From: Scalesia atractyloides
Lineage: Eukaryota > Streptophyta > Magnoliopsida > Asterales > Asteraceae
DNA: 64,000 nt
Reading direction: 5' to 3'
Assembly: GCA_947069175.1 (NCBI GenBank)
Contig: CAMTDV010000030.1
Coordinates: 97,860,411 to 97,924,410, forward strand
Positions 1 through 10,751 of the stretch are shown here, piece after piece (position 1 is the first letter of the stretch; every line of letters begins with the position of its first letter). The position numbers were made by a program, and so were the translations under genes. The notes beneath the pieces were generated by a model, which saw only the letters and a list, made by a program, of their open reading frames with translations, did not search any database and was not told where the DNA came from.

Positions 1-8
1 ATTACTAT

Positions 9-790
9 TCACAACCTGTTGGACCTGTTTAGAAATTCCACAGCCTCTGGGGCTAGGGACCCAAATGTATCAAAAGCGAATGGGATAAACACGTGTTGAT
101 TCTCTAAACAAGCCTTCTCGTGTTTAGCGACTTTGCCTGATTCCGCCTTTAACGCAGCCTGGCCAGCAACAAACCCATTATCCTTGAGTCCAACAAGAGG
201 GGACACTCCTGTAAGGTCCACACAAACGTGTTTTCCCCTAGCCCACCCAAACACAAGAATATCAGTTGGCCGAAGAGTAGACCTCCCATCGAGCGGATCC
301 GATAGAAAGTTCACCGGAGCCTCCTTTTTCGCCGAAATCTCTGCCCGCTTTAGAACATCATAGAGAATATCCCTTACCAAATCATGTCGGTATTTAAAAC
401 CAGGAGCATGTTCGCCAAAAGTATCTAAACAAGCCTTGCGACAAACTTGGCAGGGCTCATCAACCGGAAACAGAGGGATCATTAGCCGGTACTTAAGAAT
501 TGCCCGGTATTCCACTGCTGACATGTGTTGGCCTAGTCCTTCAATGGGGATAACTGTCAGAAAATCCTGAGAATGAGGTGCCCGGAGACAATCAAACACA
601 GCTTTCTGACGAGGGGATAGACTAAACTTCTCTCCCAAGCACTGGACAGTTCTACTAAATAGGGCACTCGCCAAAGCATTCTGGGCTTTAGGGGGGCGGT
701 GTCCTTATTAGAGAAACCGCCAAGATCAAAATCCGGAAGGGACATGTGCATGCAATCCAACGCGCACACATAATCAGAATCTAACCCAAT
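9..790 (-). pseudogene. Retroelement fragment: C-terminal zinc-knuckle/endonuclease-like part of a plant RT protein
   Basis: The long open part (674 down to 9) matches, from memory of the family, the C-terminal region found after reverse transcriptase in many plant retroelement proteins. It has a cluster CQVC..C....FGEHA followed by KYRHD, then LRPTDILVFGW, CVDLTGVSPL and a K..KHEKAC segment. The spaced D, D and K residues resemble a restriction-like endonuclease core; that role is inferred. There is no ATG at 674 (the codon is TTG), so this is not a gene start. The protein continues upstream in another frame (MSLPDFDLGGFSNKDTAP, to about 770). The switch falls at a run of six C on this strand (691-696), which reads through if one base is added. 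No RT domain lies further upstream, so the copy is 5'-truncated and frameshifted. Confidence 0.7.
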
Positions 791-814
791 TTGAATTTGA
801 ATCTGATGCTGTTA

Positions 815-1098
815 TGTTGTTCCGATTGTGTCGATTTATCATGAGGTTAGGGTTTATGCTTCAGTTCGGTTGTATATTCTAAAACCGGTCTTAATTTGGA
901 ATTTGTATGGTTGCATGAATGATTCAGGAAAATAGGTAATCACATTGTTTCATATAGTTTATATAAAGATAATTTTCTTCTACAGATTTTATGATTTTAG
1001 CTTGCGATCGCTACAATTTTGGTTAATTTTTCCCGCGTTATATTTTGATCTTGTAGAGTTTGAATTTGATGGAGTTACGTAGTTTTTGTTTTTGTTGG

Positions 1099-1129
<31 letters not shown>

Positions 1130-1297
1130 CTGATTGTATCGTTTTATCATGATGTTAAGGTTTCCGCTTCAATGCGGTTGTAGATTCTAAAGCCGGTCTT
1201 AAATTTGGAATTTTTATGATTGTATGAATGATTCAGGCAAAGATGCAATCATTTTGTTTCATGTATTAAATAAAGAGAGTTTTCTTCTATAGATTAG
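815..1297 (+). repeat. Two diverged copies of a ~174-bp segment upstream of PECT1
   Basis: Positions 815-987 and 1124-1297 share a long common order: the start GTTGTTC.GATTGT, then ATTCTAAA.CCGGTCTTAA, GAATGATTCAGG and TTTTCTTCTA.AGATT. The offset is about 309 bp. They lie in the presumed promoter/5' leader of the downstream gene. The sequence ending in a pyrimidine-rich TTTTTGCAG at about 1358 could be the acceptor of a 5'UTR intron, which is a guess. Confidence 0.75.
1098..1129 (+). repeat. (GTT)n microsatellite
   Basis: About ten uninterrupted GTT units directly before the second copy of the upstream duplication. Confidence 0.95.
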
Positions 1298-1416
1298 GTG
1301 AAGTCACCACTTATTTCAATTTTTTGATGTAAATCTGGTCATTATATGTTTTTGCAGGGTTTGTGTCGTCTCGTGCAGTATCAATTAGGGTTCTATAGGG
1401 CCCTGTTTGTACTGAC

Positions 1417-4400
1417 ATGGACTATCATGCTAATTATTCGATTTGGGATGGAGTATACTACCATCCGCATCTATTCGGTGTCATTATGCTAACAGCCGCA
1501 TTGCTTGGTTTTTCAACAAGTTATTTAAGCGGCATTTCTGGTTTTCCTACTTTGCCATACATGTTACCTTATATAGGAAGTCTTCAAAAGGATAAAGGCG
1601 GTAAGAAACGGATTCGTGTTTACATGGATGGGTGTTTCGATCTTATGCATTATGGGCACGCGAACGCTTTGAGGCAAGCTAAGGCGTTGGGAGATGAATT
1701 AGTGGTCGGAATCGTAAGCGATGAGGAAATTATTAAGAACAAGGGTCCTCCGGTTTTATCTATGGAAGAAAGGTATGTATGATCTTTGTTCAACACTTTC
1801 TTAAGGAGTAAAGTACACGGATTGTACCTGTGGTTTACCAAAATTTTGGATTTAGTCCCTATCTTTCTAAAAGTACACAGATGGTCCCTGTGGTTTGCAC
1901 TTTGTAACGCATTTCGTCCTGAGTATTTTCCAAAATCACATGGATGGTCCCTGTGTTTTGCACTTTGTAACTCATTTAGTCCCTAACTTGGACATGCTAA
2001 AACCTTTAGATTTGTTGGCTGGGGACTTAATGTGGTACAAAGTGCAAACCACAGGGACCATCCGTGTACTTTTCGAAAGCTAGGGACCAAATCCCAAATT
2101 TTGGTAAACCACAGGGACCATCCATGTACTTTACTCCTTTCTTAAGCCTTCTTATGTAAAAAACGGAAATTCATGTACTAACTTAGTGTTGAATCGTTTA
2201 AAGACTCGCGCTCGTTAGTGGATTGAAGTGGGTGGATGAAGTGATCCCCAACGCACCATATGCTATAACCGAAGACTTCATGAACAATCTCTTTAACGAG
2301 CATAAGATCGATTACATCATTCACGGGGATGATCCTTGCCTGCTTCCCGATGGAAGTGATGCGTATGCGTTGGCGAAGAAAGTTGGTCGCTACAAGCAGA
2401 TTAAACGTACAGAAGGTGTTTCAAGTACAGATATTGTAGGTCTGCAACTAACTTGCATAATCCAGTGGTTCTACTTAATGGTACCGGACTACATGTTGAT
2501 CCGCTTTATGACATATATTTTCGCAATGCAGGACGGATACTCGCATTAATGGAGGATAAACAAGTAAATGGAGAATGTAATGGAATGGGAACGACTTTAG
2601 AAACCCATCGGAAATCCAAACATGCTTCTAACTTTTTGCCTACATCAAGAAGAATCGTGCAGTTTTCAAATGGCAAGGTGTGTTTTTGTTTGATAATTAA
2701 ATTCCGAGTAAAATGCCATTTCCGTCCCTGAGGTTTGACCAGTTTTGTGACTTTCGTCCAAAGGTTTATTTTTTCACATCTGGATCCAAAAGGTTTGAAA
2801 TCTTGCCATTTTCATCCAGCCTGTTAATTCCATCCATTTTTCTCCGACTCTCTGTTAAGTCAGGTATTTCCGTCTTTTTTGTTAACTTAAAGAGCAATCC
2901 AGTCTTTTTCAGGGGTATTCGGTCTTTTTACGTAAAATTGAAAAGACAGAATTGCCCTTTAAGTTAGCAAAAAAGACGGAAATACCCCTGAATTAACGGA
3001 GAAAAAATAGATGGAGTTAACGAGCCGGATGAAAATTGAAAGATTTCAAACCTTTTGGATCCAGATGCGAAAAAACAAAACTTTGGACGAAAGTCGCAAA
3101 ACTTGCCAAACCTCTGGGACAAAAATGGAATTTTATCTTAGATTCCTGTAGTCATGATTTGATTCGTATTTGTATTTGATGCTGTATTTTAGGGGCCGGG
3201 GCCAAATGCGCGTGTGGTGTACATTGACGGAGGGTTTGATCTATTTCATGCTGGACATGTTGAAGTATGTAGCCTGTTGATTTCTTATCTTTATGACTCA
3301 TTATGATGGTCCATTGGAACTGGTACTTCATATGGCAGCTGTCCCGATGGTTTGCGGTTTTGATAATAATATTAATGTGACACGGGTTTTGTATTTCTAG
3401 ATTCTGAAGAACGCACGACAGTTTGGAGATTTTCTACTAGTGGGCGTCTATACTGATCAAACAGTCAGGTATTTTTTTCTAAAATCTGAATGACATCTGT
3501 TTTTTTCAAGCGTTGACATTTCGACCTATTTTCTTATGGACTGGTTGTGTTATGTTGCATCTCAAACGGGTCAAATGGGTTGGAATTTATGCTCAAATGT
3601 ATGTTTTAATTCATCAAACCAACTAATTAAATCAAAAGGGTAAGACCATTTATTGAAAAAAAATGACTTCTTTAATAAAAAAATAGAAAAAAACATGGCA
3701 AAAAGTGTTGTTCAACCAACCGGTGTTCAACGAATCGAATAATGAATTTTTGAATTATCCGAATTGAATTTATCGAATTTTTATTTTGTGTTTTACCTGA
3801 GTTCGTATTCGATTAAGATCTTATTTATTCGATTCGTATTCGAATTTTATGGGAAATTTGAATAAATTCGATTTAGTTCAAATTCACCCTAAATAATAAA
3901 ATGTTGAACTTTCATTTTTACAACTATTATAATATTATTACAAACTAATTATAAGGGATTTTAGACTTAAGACCATAATTTGGAAGGTTTTCTCCATATG
4001 TGTATGTATATATAAATATAAAAAGATATATGTGTATAATAGTAATTCGACTCGAATGAAAAATCATAAATTCGTATTCGATTCGAATTCAATTACTTGA
4101 CTCGAATTCGAATCCAATCGAATTCGAAGCCAATCGAATTTGAATATTTTAAAATCGAATTCGAAGCTTGATAATTGAATTCAAACTGAGTTGAATCCGG
4201 ATTTAATACTGAACACCCACTTCAAACTGACCAAACCTCTTCCCTATGTAAAAGGAGTACCATTTTTACCCATTACCTGACCCGTCCATTTTCCACCTCG
4301 TCGTTTTCTTCAGTAGTAAAACGTTTGTTCCATTTCATGCAGCCAACAACGAGGGGCTCATTTCCCGCTGATGCATCTGCACGAACGAAGTCTCAGTGTT

Positions 4401-5387
4401 TTGGCTTGTCGGTATGTCGATGAAGTCATCATTGGCGCGCCTTTGGAAATCTCAAAAGACATGGTATTCGCATTTTGCGTTTTAATTATGCTTTGTAATG
4501 AGATTAATGGTAAATAAATATTTGCTACTTTTAATCTTGGCCAGATCACGACTTTTAACATCTCCTTGGTTGTGCATGGAACCATTTCAGAGACCAACTA
4601 TTCTCCCAACGTAAGATACAACCTTTCATTCTGGTTATAGTTTTATCGACATTAGGACTAAAAAGACTAAACTACCCTTGCATTCGTTACCTCAGGCCGT
4701 GGTCGATCCTTACAAAGTTCCGAAAAGCATGGGCATTTTCAGGACCCTAGAAAGCCCGAAAAACATCACCACCACTTCTGTGGCCGAAAGAATAAAAGCC
4801 AATCATGAGATATACCAGGTATGTTTATATCCATATTTTCACTTGTGCTTGATAATATTGCTGCATAAGGGTGAGCAGAAAACCGAAAAAAATGAACCGC
4901 TCAAAAAACCGAAAAAATCAAATAACCTAAAAAATATTTTTTTAACATTTGTTATATATTTTGATTTAGGAATCATTAATTTCATTCTTGAATATTAAGT
5001 ATTTATAATAAAAACGTTAACATGTTTATTTATCTTTAAATTGTTTTACTTAATTGCCTACAAGAAATAACAAAATTTAACATAAAAATTAAATGATTTT
5101 CTGAGTATTATAAAAGAAAATGTTTTAATAATAACTTTGGAGAACATAAAAATATATTATTTAAGGTTTTATAATATAAAAAAGATTCTTAAATCTTGGA
5201 TTATACCTTTTATTTTTGGATCTTACGTAATTTTCTCCCCAAAACCGAACCACGCACACCCCTAGTGCGTGGTGATGAGAAGTTTTTGACTGATTTACTC
5301 CTCACTTTGCAGAAGAGAAATGCTACGAAGGAAGCTAGTGAGAAGAAATTTTATGAAGACAGGAAGTATATTTCGGGGATTAACTAA
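1417..5387 (+). CDS. PECT1: CTP:phosphoethanolamine cytidylyltransferase, nine exons, intact
   Basis: Makes CDP-ethanolamine from CTP and phosphoethanolamine, the controlling step of the Kennedy route to phosphatidylethanolamine. Reconstructed exons: 1417-1772, 2204-2439, 2532-2677, 3193-3264, 3401-3468, 4343-4463, 4545-4610, 4696-4818, 5313-5387. All junctions are GT..AG, phases agree, and the sum encodes 420 residues; Arabidopsis PECT1 is about 421. An N-terminal hydrophobic segment (LFGVIMLTAALLGFSTS) fits the outer-membrane anchor of plant PECT. Both nucleotidyltransferase halves keep the HXGH signature: FDLMHYGH in exon 1 and FDLFHAGH in exon 4. Later blocks include KRTEGVSSTDIVG, LPTSRRIVQFSNGK, LHERSLSVLACRYVDEVIIGAP and a basic KRNATKEASEKK tail. 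Exon 2 is entered at AG/ACTCGCG, restoring EERLALVSGLKWVDEV. Introns 1, 3 and 5 each hold a transposon. I see no frameshift or stop. Confidence 0.95.
1806..2136. mobile_element. Foldback (MULE-type MITE) in PECT1 intron 1
   Basis: About 105 bp at each end are near-perfect inverted copies (GAGTAAAGTAC..., ...GTACTTTACTC), both carrying the CCCTGTGGTTT motif. The element is flanked by a perfect 10-bp direct repeat CTTTCTTAAG (1796-1805 and 2137-2146). Removing the element and one repeat leaves an intron of 90 bp. The 9-11 bp duplication points to Mutator-type transposition. It has no coding capacity. Confidence 0.85.
2706..3137. mobile_element. Foldback (MULE-type MITE) in PECT1 intron 3
   Basis: Long inverted ends: GAGTAAAATGCCATTTCCG against the complement of GGAATTTTATC, extending about 180 bp each side through TTGGATCCAGATG and AACGGAG motifs. 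Flanks TTAAATTCC (2697-2705) and TTAGATTCC (3138-3146) agree at 8 of 9 bases, a Mutator-like target duplication. Without it the intron would be about 74 bp. Confidence 0.8.
3718..4221. mobile_element. hAT-like small element rich in GAATTCGAAT motifs, in PECT1 intron 5
   Basis: The ends GGTGTTCA and TGAACACC are inverted, and the interior is made of degenerate TCGAATT/GAATTCG repeats. It closely resembles the element at 56066-56533, which has a clear 8-bp duplication. Here I cannot find a convincing duplication, so the ends are approximate. Confidence 0.55.
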
Positions 5388-5571
5388 TTATATATGTGTT
5401 TAGATGCTTATAAAATTTATGAAGATTGGAAGTATGTTTGTGTTGAATCATGCAGTGATGTTGCACCATAATGGTCTTTATTCATACCATCATCTTAGAT
5501 GTTTGTGAACCCGGAGACTCGAGTCGAACCCTCGGGTCAGAGGGTGTCGGGAATGACTAGGGTATAATTAG
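5388..5571. other. PECT1 3' flank
   Basis: Contains the presumed 3'UTR of PECT1, then unassigned sequence. I could not place a polyadenylation signal with certainty. Confidence 0.4.
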
Positions 5572-5794
5572 AGCTGGGCAAAAAAACTGGTTTCTTAACC
5601 GGAACCGGTTAATAACCGGTAGAACAATAACCGGTTAGTGGTTAGATATAACTGCTAGTTAGTAACTGGTTATAGATATTTAGTATTGAAACTGGTTTTT
5701 AACCGATTTACTGGTTAACCAAAAAAATAAAAGAAAAAAAACCCGGTTAATTAACCGAAAAAAACATGCTCTACTCGTCCTATATTGCCCAGCT
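5572..5794. mobile_element. Small hAT-like element built of ACCGGTT repeats
   Basis: Bounded by AGCTGGGCAA and its inverse TTGCCCAGCT. The interior is degenerate AACCGGTTA units. No clear target duplication was seen. Confidence 0.5.
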
Positions 5795-5896
5795 GAAAGT
5801 AAAGAAGCCCATATATATATATTAAAAAAATGGGCCAATTGGGCTGCTGATGGATTGGCTATATTTAGTTTAGGTTAAAACTCACCATACTGCAAT

Positions 5897-6273
5897 GAGT
5901 TAAATGTCATTTTAGTCTCTGTGTTTTGGGCCATTTTGCTAGTTTATTACAAATGTTTTATTTTTTCGTCTGTACATCCGAAAAGGTTTCATCGTTGTCA
6001 TTTTAGCCCACTGGGTTAACTTCATCCATTATTTATGTTAACGAGAAGGGCAGTTCGGTCATTTTATATGGCCGATTGTCTTTCTAGTTAACAGAATTAT
6101 ATATAAAATGACCGAATTTCCCTTCTCTTTAAAAGAAAAAAATGGATGAAGTTAACCTAGTGGACTAAAATGGCAACGGTGAAACAATTTTGGACCCACA
6201 GACAAAAAATGAAACATTTTGACTAAATTGGAAAAATCGCCCAAACCACAGGAACTAAAATGACATTTAACTA
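5897..6273. mobile_element. Foldback (MULE-type MITE)
   Basis: Inverted ends GAGTTAAATGTCATTTTAGT and ACTAAAATGACATTTAACT. Inner inverted motifs are GTTAACTTCATCC and GGATGAAGTTAAC. The left flank TACTGCAAT (5888-5896) matches the right flank TAGTACAAT (6274-6282) at 7 of 9 bases. It matches TAGTGCAAT (6351-6359), after the duplicated right end, at 8 of 9. Confidence 0.7.
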
Positions 6274-6404
6274 TAGTACAATTTTTAGACCTGCTCAAAG
6301 TTCAACCAAACCCAAACTTTTTGAACAGGAACTAAAATGACATTTAACTCTAGTGCAATTTTTAGACATGCTCAAAGTTCAACCGACACCCAAACTTTTT
6401 GAAC
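6251..6404 (+). repeat. 77-bp tandem duplication of the element's right end plus flank
   Basis: GGAACTAAAATGACATTTAAC starts at 6251 and again at 6328, each followed by TTTTTAGAC.TGCTCAAAGTTC. The second copy keeps the terminal ...AACTC that the first lost. Confidence 0.85.
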
Positions 6405-6788
6405 ATGGATAGTGGCAAAATTAGTATATAGGGTGTGAGGTTAACCGAATTTACAGTTTCTTTTATGTATAACGTATACTATCGATTCTAACTGACACCC
6501 AAAGTTTTTAAACACCAATTCCAAGGTTTTTGAACGACGACTGTATGAAAAAGAAAACACACGACCCTTGTACACAAACATTTTTATAAGCTTTTAGAAG
6601 TAGGTGACATTTTCGAAAAAAACGAATAAGCCCGAAAAACTTTCACCAATTAAATGTCCAAATATATTAAGAATTCTCCACTATTATATTAAGAATTATA
6701 AGCTCAGAATGCGTCCAGTCGCTAAGCTGAACTGAACGTCATTTTATTAAACTTTTAAACTTAACCACTATACGTCTAGACTCTAGAC

Positions 6789-7444
6789 TAGTGGTGCACA
6801 AATCGGGTTTTTTGAATATCCGGTCCGGGTATGAAACCGGGTTCAGGTATGACCGGGTTCTATAAAATCGGGTATTGAGAATACCCGGGTCGGGTATTGA
6901 GAATACCCGGGTTGGGTCTGGGTTTTATACAAAAAATGTATACCCTGTATACCCGGGTTCGGGTAGGGTCTGGGTCGGGTTTTCTAATACCCGGGTATTA
7001 TAATACCCTATTTCCGGGTTCGGGTATGGATCGGGTTGGGTTCGGGTATGGACCGGGTTGGGTCGGGTATGGATCGGGTTGGGTTCGGGTATGCCTCGGG
7101 TATAGAGTATAGAGATTAAATGTAAACCAAAAAATGACCAAAATATAATTTCTAACGGCTATATAGCCGTTACCAAGGTGCAAAACACGAAAAAAACACA
7201 AAAAAAAAACGAAAAAACCCGAACAGGGTATTGGAAAACCCGGAACGGGTATTAAAAAAACTTGGTTCCGGGTTCGGGTCGAAACCGGGTACTCATAAAA
7301 ACCGGGTTGAAAACGGGTATAAAAAAACCCGATTCCGGGTTCGGGTTTTATAATACAAATGCATAAAAAACCCGGGTTTTATAATACCCGGTTCCGGGTT
7401 TTTTTCGGGTCCGGTTCCGGGTGCGGGTTTTTTGTGCACCACTA
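6789..7444. mobile_element. hAT-like element with CGGGTAT repeat interior (first of a pair)
   Basis: Ends TAGTGGTGCACAAA and TTTGTGCACCACTA are perfect inverted repeats. The interior is a degenerate CGGGTAT/ACCCGG minisatellite with no real protein. The 8-bp CTCTAGAC flanks it at 6781-6788 and 7445-7452, the target-site length of hAT transposons. Confidence 0.85.
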
Positions 7445-7452
7445 CTCTAGAC

Positions 7453-8086
7453 TAGAGGTGCACAAACCGGGTATTTTTAATAACCGGTTCCGGTTATGGA
7501 ACCGGTTTTGGTTTCTCATTTTAGGGGTTGGAACCGGTTATTGCTATAACCGGTTCGGTTCTGGTTCCGGTTATTTGACCAAAAAACCATACCCTATGTG
7601 CCCGGTTCCGGGTAGGGTTCGGTTCAGGTTCTTAAAAAACCGGGTATTGAGATACCCTATTTTTGGGTTTTTTATACCCTATTTCCGATATTTTTAGCTC
7701 TATATTTTCGGATTTTTTTAATCCTTTATTCCATTTTTCTTACCCTATTTTCTCGTATTTTTGTTTATTATTATTAAATATGCATTGTATAATGTAAGAA
7801 AACTAAAATAAATGCACTAACATAAATTTAAAAGAAAGATATGAGAATCATTCATCGGGTATAGCCGGGTATAATCAGTTCCGGTTCCGGTTCTTGTCCG
7901 ATTTCGGGTATTAATCGGGTATGATCGGTTCCGGTTCCCGATATTGAGATCGAATTGCATATCCTATCTATACCCTACGGGTAGGGTCGGTTCCGGTTTC
8001 GGGTATAGAATGCCCGGGTATTAGAAAAACCGGTTCCGGATTTTTTACAGGTTCCGGTTCCGGGTACGGTTTTTTTTGCACCTCTA
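7453..8086. mobile_element. Second hAT-like element sharing a target site with the first
   Basis: Ends TAGAGGTGCACAAA and TTTGCACCTCTA. The interior is CCGGTTCCGG/CGGGTAT repeats. Flanked by CTCTAGAC at 7445-7452 and 8087-8094. The first of these is also the right duplication of the preceding element, so three copies of CTCTAGAC separate two elements. Confidence 0.85.
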
Positions 8087-8264
8087 CTCTAGACTATATC
8101 AACCGAAAGTAATGAAGCCCAAATATATCATAGAATGGGCCTATTGGGCTGCTAGTTTACAATTATATAGGGTAGATCATAAAAAGTAGATTTTGAGGGT
8201 AAGAAAGCATCTTGACCTTCAATTAATCAAATCAATACCTAAAATTGTATAAATAAAGGGTGTA

Positions 8265-8466
8265 ACAAGGAGACCTAGGGAAATTTGGCCTCGATTCTTG
8301 AGTCAAATAGGTTTTATTGGTATTTCACCGTTGTACCTATGGGTGGGTGGGTTACCAGGTTTTCCCCGGAATTGGTGGTAGACTCGGATTTCTCTCGAAG
8401 GACTCCGTTTGGTCCAGTGAGTTCCCCGAGAGTGCTCGGAATTGATTTTGTTGATCGTTTTCAAAA
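8265..8466 (+). mobile_element. tRNA-derived SINE, family A
   Basis: Flanked by AAAGGGTGTA at 8255-8264 and 8467-8476. The body runs from AGGAGACCTAGGGAAA through GGGTGGGTTACC, AATTGGTGGTAGACTC and GTCCAGTGAG to an A-rich tail. The same body occurs at 23012-23233 (minus) and 49876-50086, where the internal promoter box GGTTCGATCC is better kept. Non-coding. Confidence 0.8.
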
Positions 8467-8639
8467 AAAGGGTGTAGCGGTATTTTTATGAATATCCGAT
8501 TATGTTGACTTTTTTCAAACCCCCCTTCCTTCTCAAGTTTTTAAAAGTTATTAACCTTTTTATATGATATTATTTAAAATAATTTCACCATAAATTGAGT
8601 ATTATTTTAATCTTTATTTTGATTACTATATTGTTATAT

Positions 8640-9510
8640 AAAAATGAAAAAAAACCCAACAAATGTATTGTATTTCAATTTTAGGTAATACTTTTGTGCT
8701 AGATTTTTTTGTATTGTATTTTTGGGTTGTATTTTGATTGTTGGGGGAGGGGGGGGGGGGGGGGGGGGGGGGGCAAAAGAGTTAAAGTTTGTTTTTTAGA
8801 ACCAAAATGTCATTTAATCCTAGTTACAAAGAGTGTCACATGTCAATTCTATAATTCTTCTTAGTTTACTTAGACAAAACCCACTTTTAGAGGTCTTCCC
8901 TCTACTATTTTAAACTGGTTTGTAAAATATTAACACGATAGTTTTTTAATCAATTGACAATGATAGTTTTTTAATCAATTGACAATTTCCTTTTTTTATT
9001 GTTGTTGGATTATAAAATCAAGGATATAGATTTTTTTGTGTTAAATTTTTTATACTTTATTTTTTGTGTTGGATTTTTTAATAGATTTTTGTGTTGTATT
9101 TTAGGAAAACAAAATGGTGAGAGTTAGTGTTTTAGGATCAAAATCTTCTTCAATCATAGTTATAAGGAGTGTTACATGTCACGTCTATAATTATTCTTAG
9201 GTTACTTAGGTAAAACACACTTTTTAGGGATCTTCCCCCTATTATTTTATACTAGCTATAAAAATGAAAAATATTAACCGGTCTGCTAACACGATTTTTT
9301 TAATGAATTGACACTTTTTTTGTTATCGTTGTTGAGTTAAAAAAAATCAAGGATATAGATTTTTTGTACTGAATTTTTTATACTTGATTTTTATGCTAGA
9401 TTTTTTTATTAGATTTTTTTGCATTGTATGTTAAGAAAAAAAGGGTAAGAGTTAGTGTTTTATGGTCAAAATCTTCTTTACTCCTAGTTATAAAGAGTGT
9501 CACGTGTCAT
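8640..9510 (+). repeat. ~330-bp tandem repeat, about 2.5 copies
   Basis: The marker AGTTA.AA.GAGTGT.AC.TGTC recurs at about 8822, 9159 and 9485, with common blocks AAATCAAGGATATAGATTTTTT and TTAGATTTTTTTGC between. Spacing is 337 and 327 bp. Confidence 0.8.
8749..8773 (+). repeat. Poly-G run of 25
   Basis: An uninterrupted G run following GGGGGA. Exact length is likely unreliable in any assembly. Confidence 0.9.
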
Positions 9511-9539
9511 CTTTACGATCCTTTTTAGACTATTTATTC

Positions 9540-10125
9540 TATTACCAGACATCCTTGGGAGAAGCTAATCCGAAACTACAGCTACAAAGGTCTTATTACG
9601 TTTTGTTCCTATTTACTATTTTTCGTACTTTTTTTCTCTTTCCCACGCAATAGGTCAGTGAAGCGTGAGCAGGCTCGGAGAAGAAAAGCCAAAGTCTTCG
9701 GCCTAACGGGAATGAGCAAGGACGAAGTGACAAGATGAAGTGCCCTGGGCACCCCATTTAGAAAGAAGGGTCGAAATTTTTGGGCCTGTAGCTTTACATG
9801 TCCCCCTCCTTCGTCGAGTGCTACTTGTGTGTGGAGTGCGCCATTAGAAATCCGGCTTCAAGCTCTCACCTTACCAATGAGCGTTGTTGATCACGACTAA
9901 TTTAAAAAAGCTCCAAGGAAGAAGAATATTTCACATGGAGGAGTGTGCATCTTTATATTGGATGTTTTTCTGCCGTGCGACCCGGCAACTTATGTGCGAC
10001 CTGTGGCCATGCCTCCTAATTGTTCAGGGCGAGCGGCGTGAACTTTGATTCGATCCCGAGCATTCAATCCCACCGCTGAGATGCTCAGCTGACTCCTTAA
10101 CCTTGATAGGAAAATGGCTTCTTCA
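9540..10125. other. Higher-GC segment of unknown origin, possibly organelle-derived
   Basis: Composition changes abruptly from AT-rich tandem repeats to near-balanced base content and back at about 10130. One frame reads REQARRRKAKVFGLTGMSKDEVTR before a stop; the rest is not open. The texture resembles plant mitochondrial DNA inserted in the nucleus, but I cannot name the source. Confidence 0.3.
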
Positions 10126-10751
10126 ATAATCCACCCTATGTGTTCTTACTATTTAACTATTTTAGATTGAACAACGGACAAACAACAATAAATAAGTAAA
10201 AGAAATAAAAACTAAAAGTTTAGGGTCTAAATAGTAATTATAATAGAATTTAAGAAAAAAACTAAAGTTGAGGGTTAAATAGTGATTGTAATAAAGTGTA
10301 AGGATAGAAAATGAAAAACAATTATTAAGTTGAACGGCCTAAACATGTTATACTAAAGTAGAGTGATTGTATGATAAACTTATTAAAAATTAGAGGGTGA
10401 AAATGAAAATTTTATTATGGCAGTTTGGTAATTAAACGTAATAGTAAGAACTTTTTGTTTACGAAGCTAATGGTGTAAAGTAATATATAGTATAATATGA
10501 CGTTTATTAATACATTACATATAGCAAACATGTTGGTACAATATCGGTGATGTTTATTAATATAGTACACATCAAACATGTTGGTACAATATTAATGGTA
10601 AAACAAAAAGAAAAAAAAGTTTGTGACTAAAAAATTAAAATATAAAAGCTCTTGTAGCTAACATGATATACTAAAAAAATAAAAAAGTTTGTGGCTAAAA
10701 TATAAAATTTGAAAAAGATCTTGTAGCTAACATGATGATTTTTAATATACA
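10126..10751. other. AT-rich, old Helitron-like remnant at its right end
   Basis: No gene. Has two copies of GTTTATTAATA.A.TACA followed by CAAACATGTTGGTACAATAT (about 10503-10590). Two copies of CTTGTAGCTAACATGAT lie at about 10650 and 10720. The latter motif, read on the minus strand, is typical of the Helitron 5' regions seen elsewhere in the window. Confidence 0.5.

Noticed and set aside
6897..7697. Open frames rich in Gly, Tyr and Phe
   Set aside because: They arise from the CGGGTAT/ACCCGG repeats of the hAT-like elements; repeated peptides change with frame.
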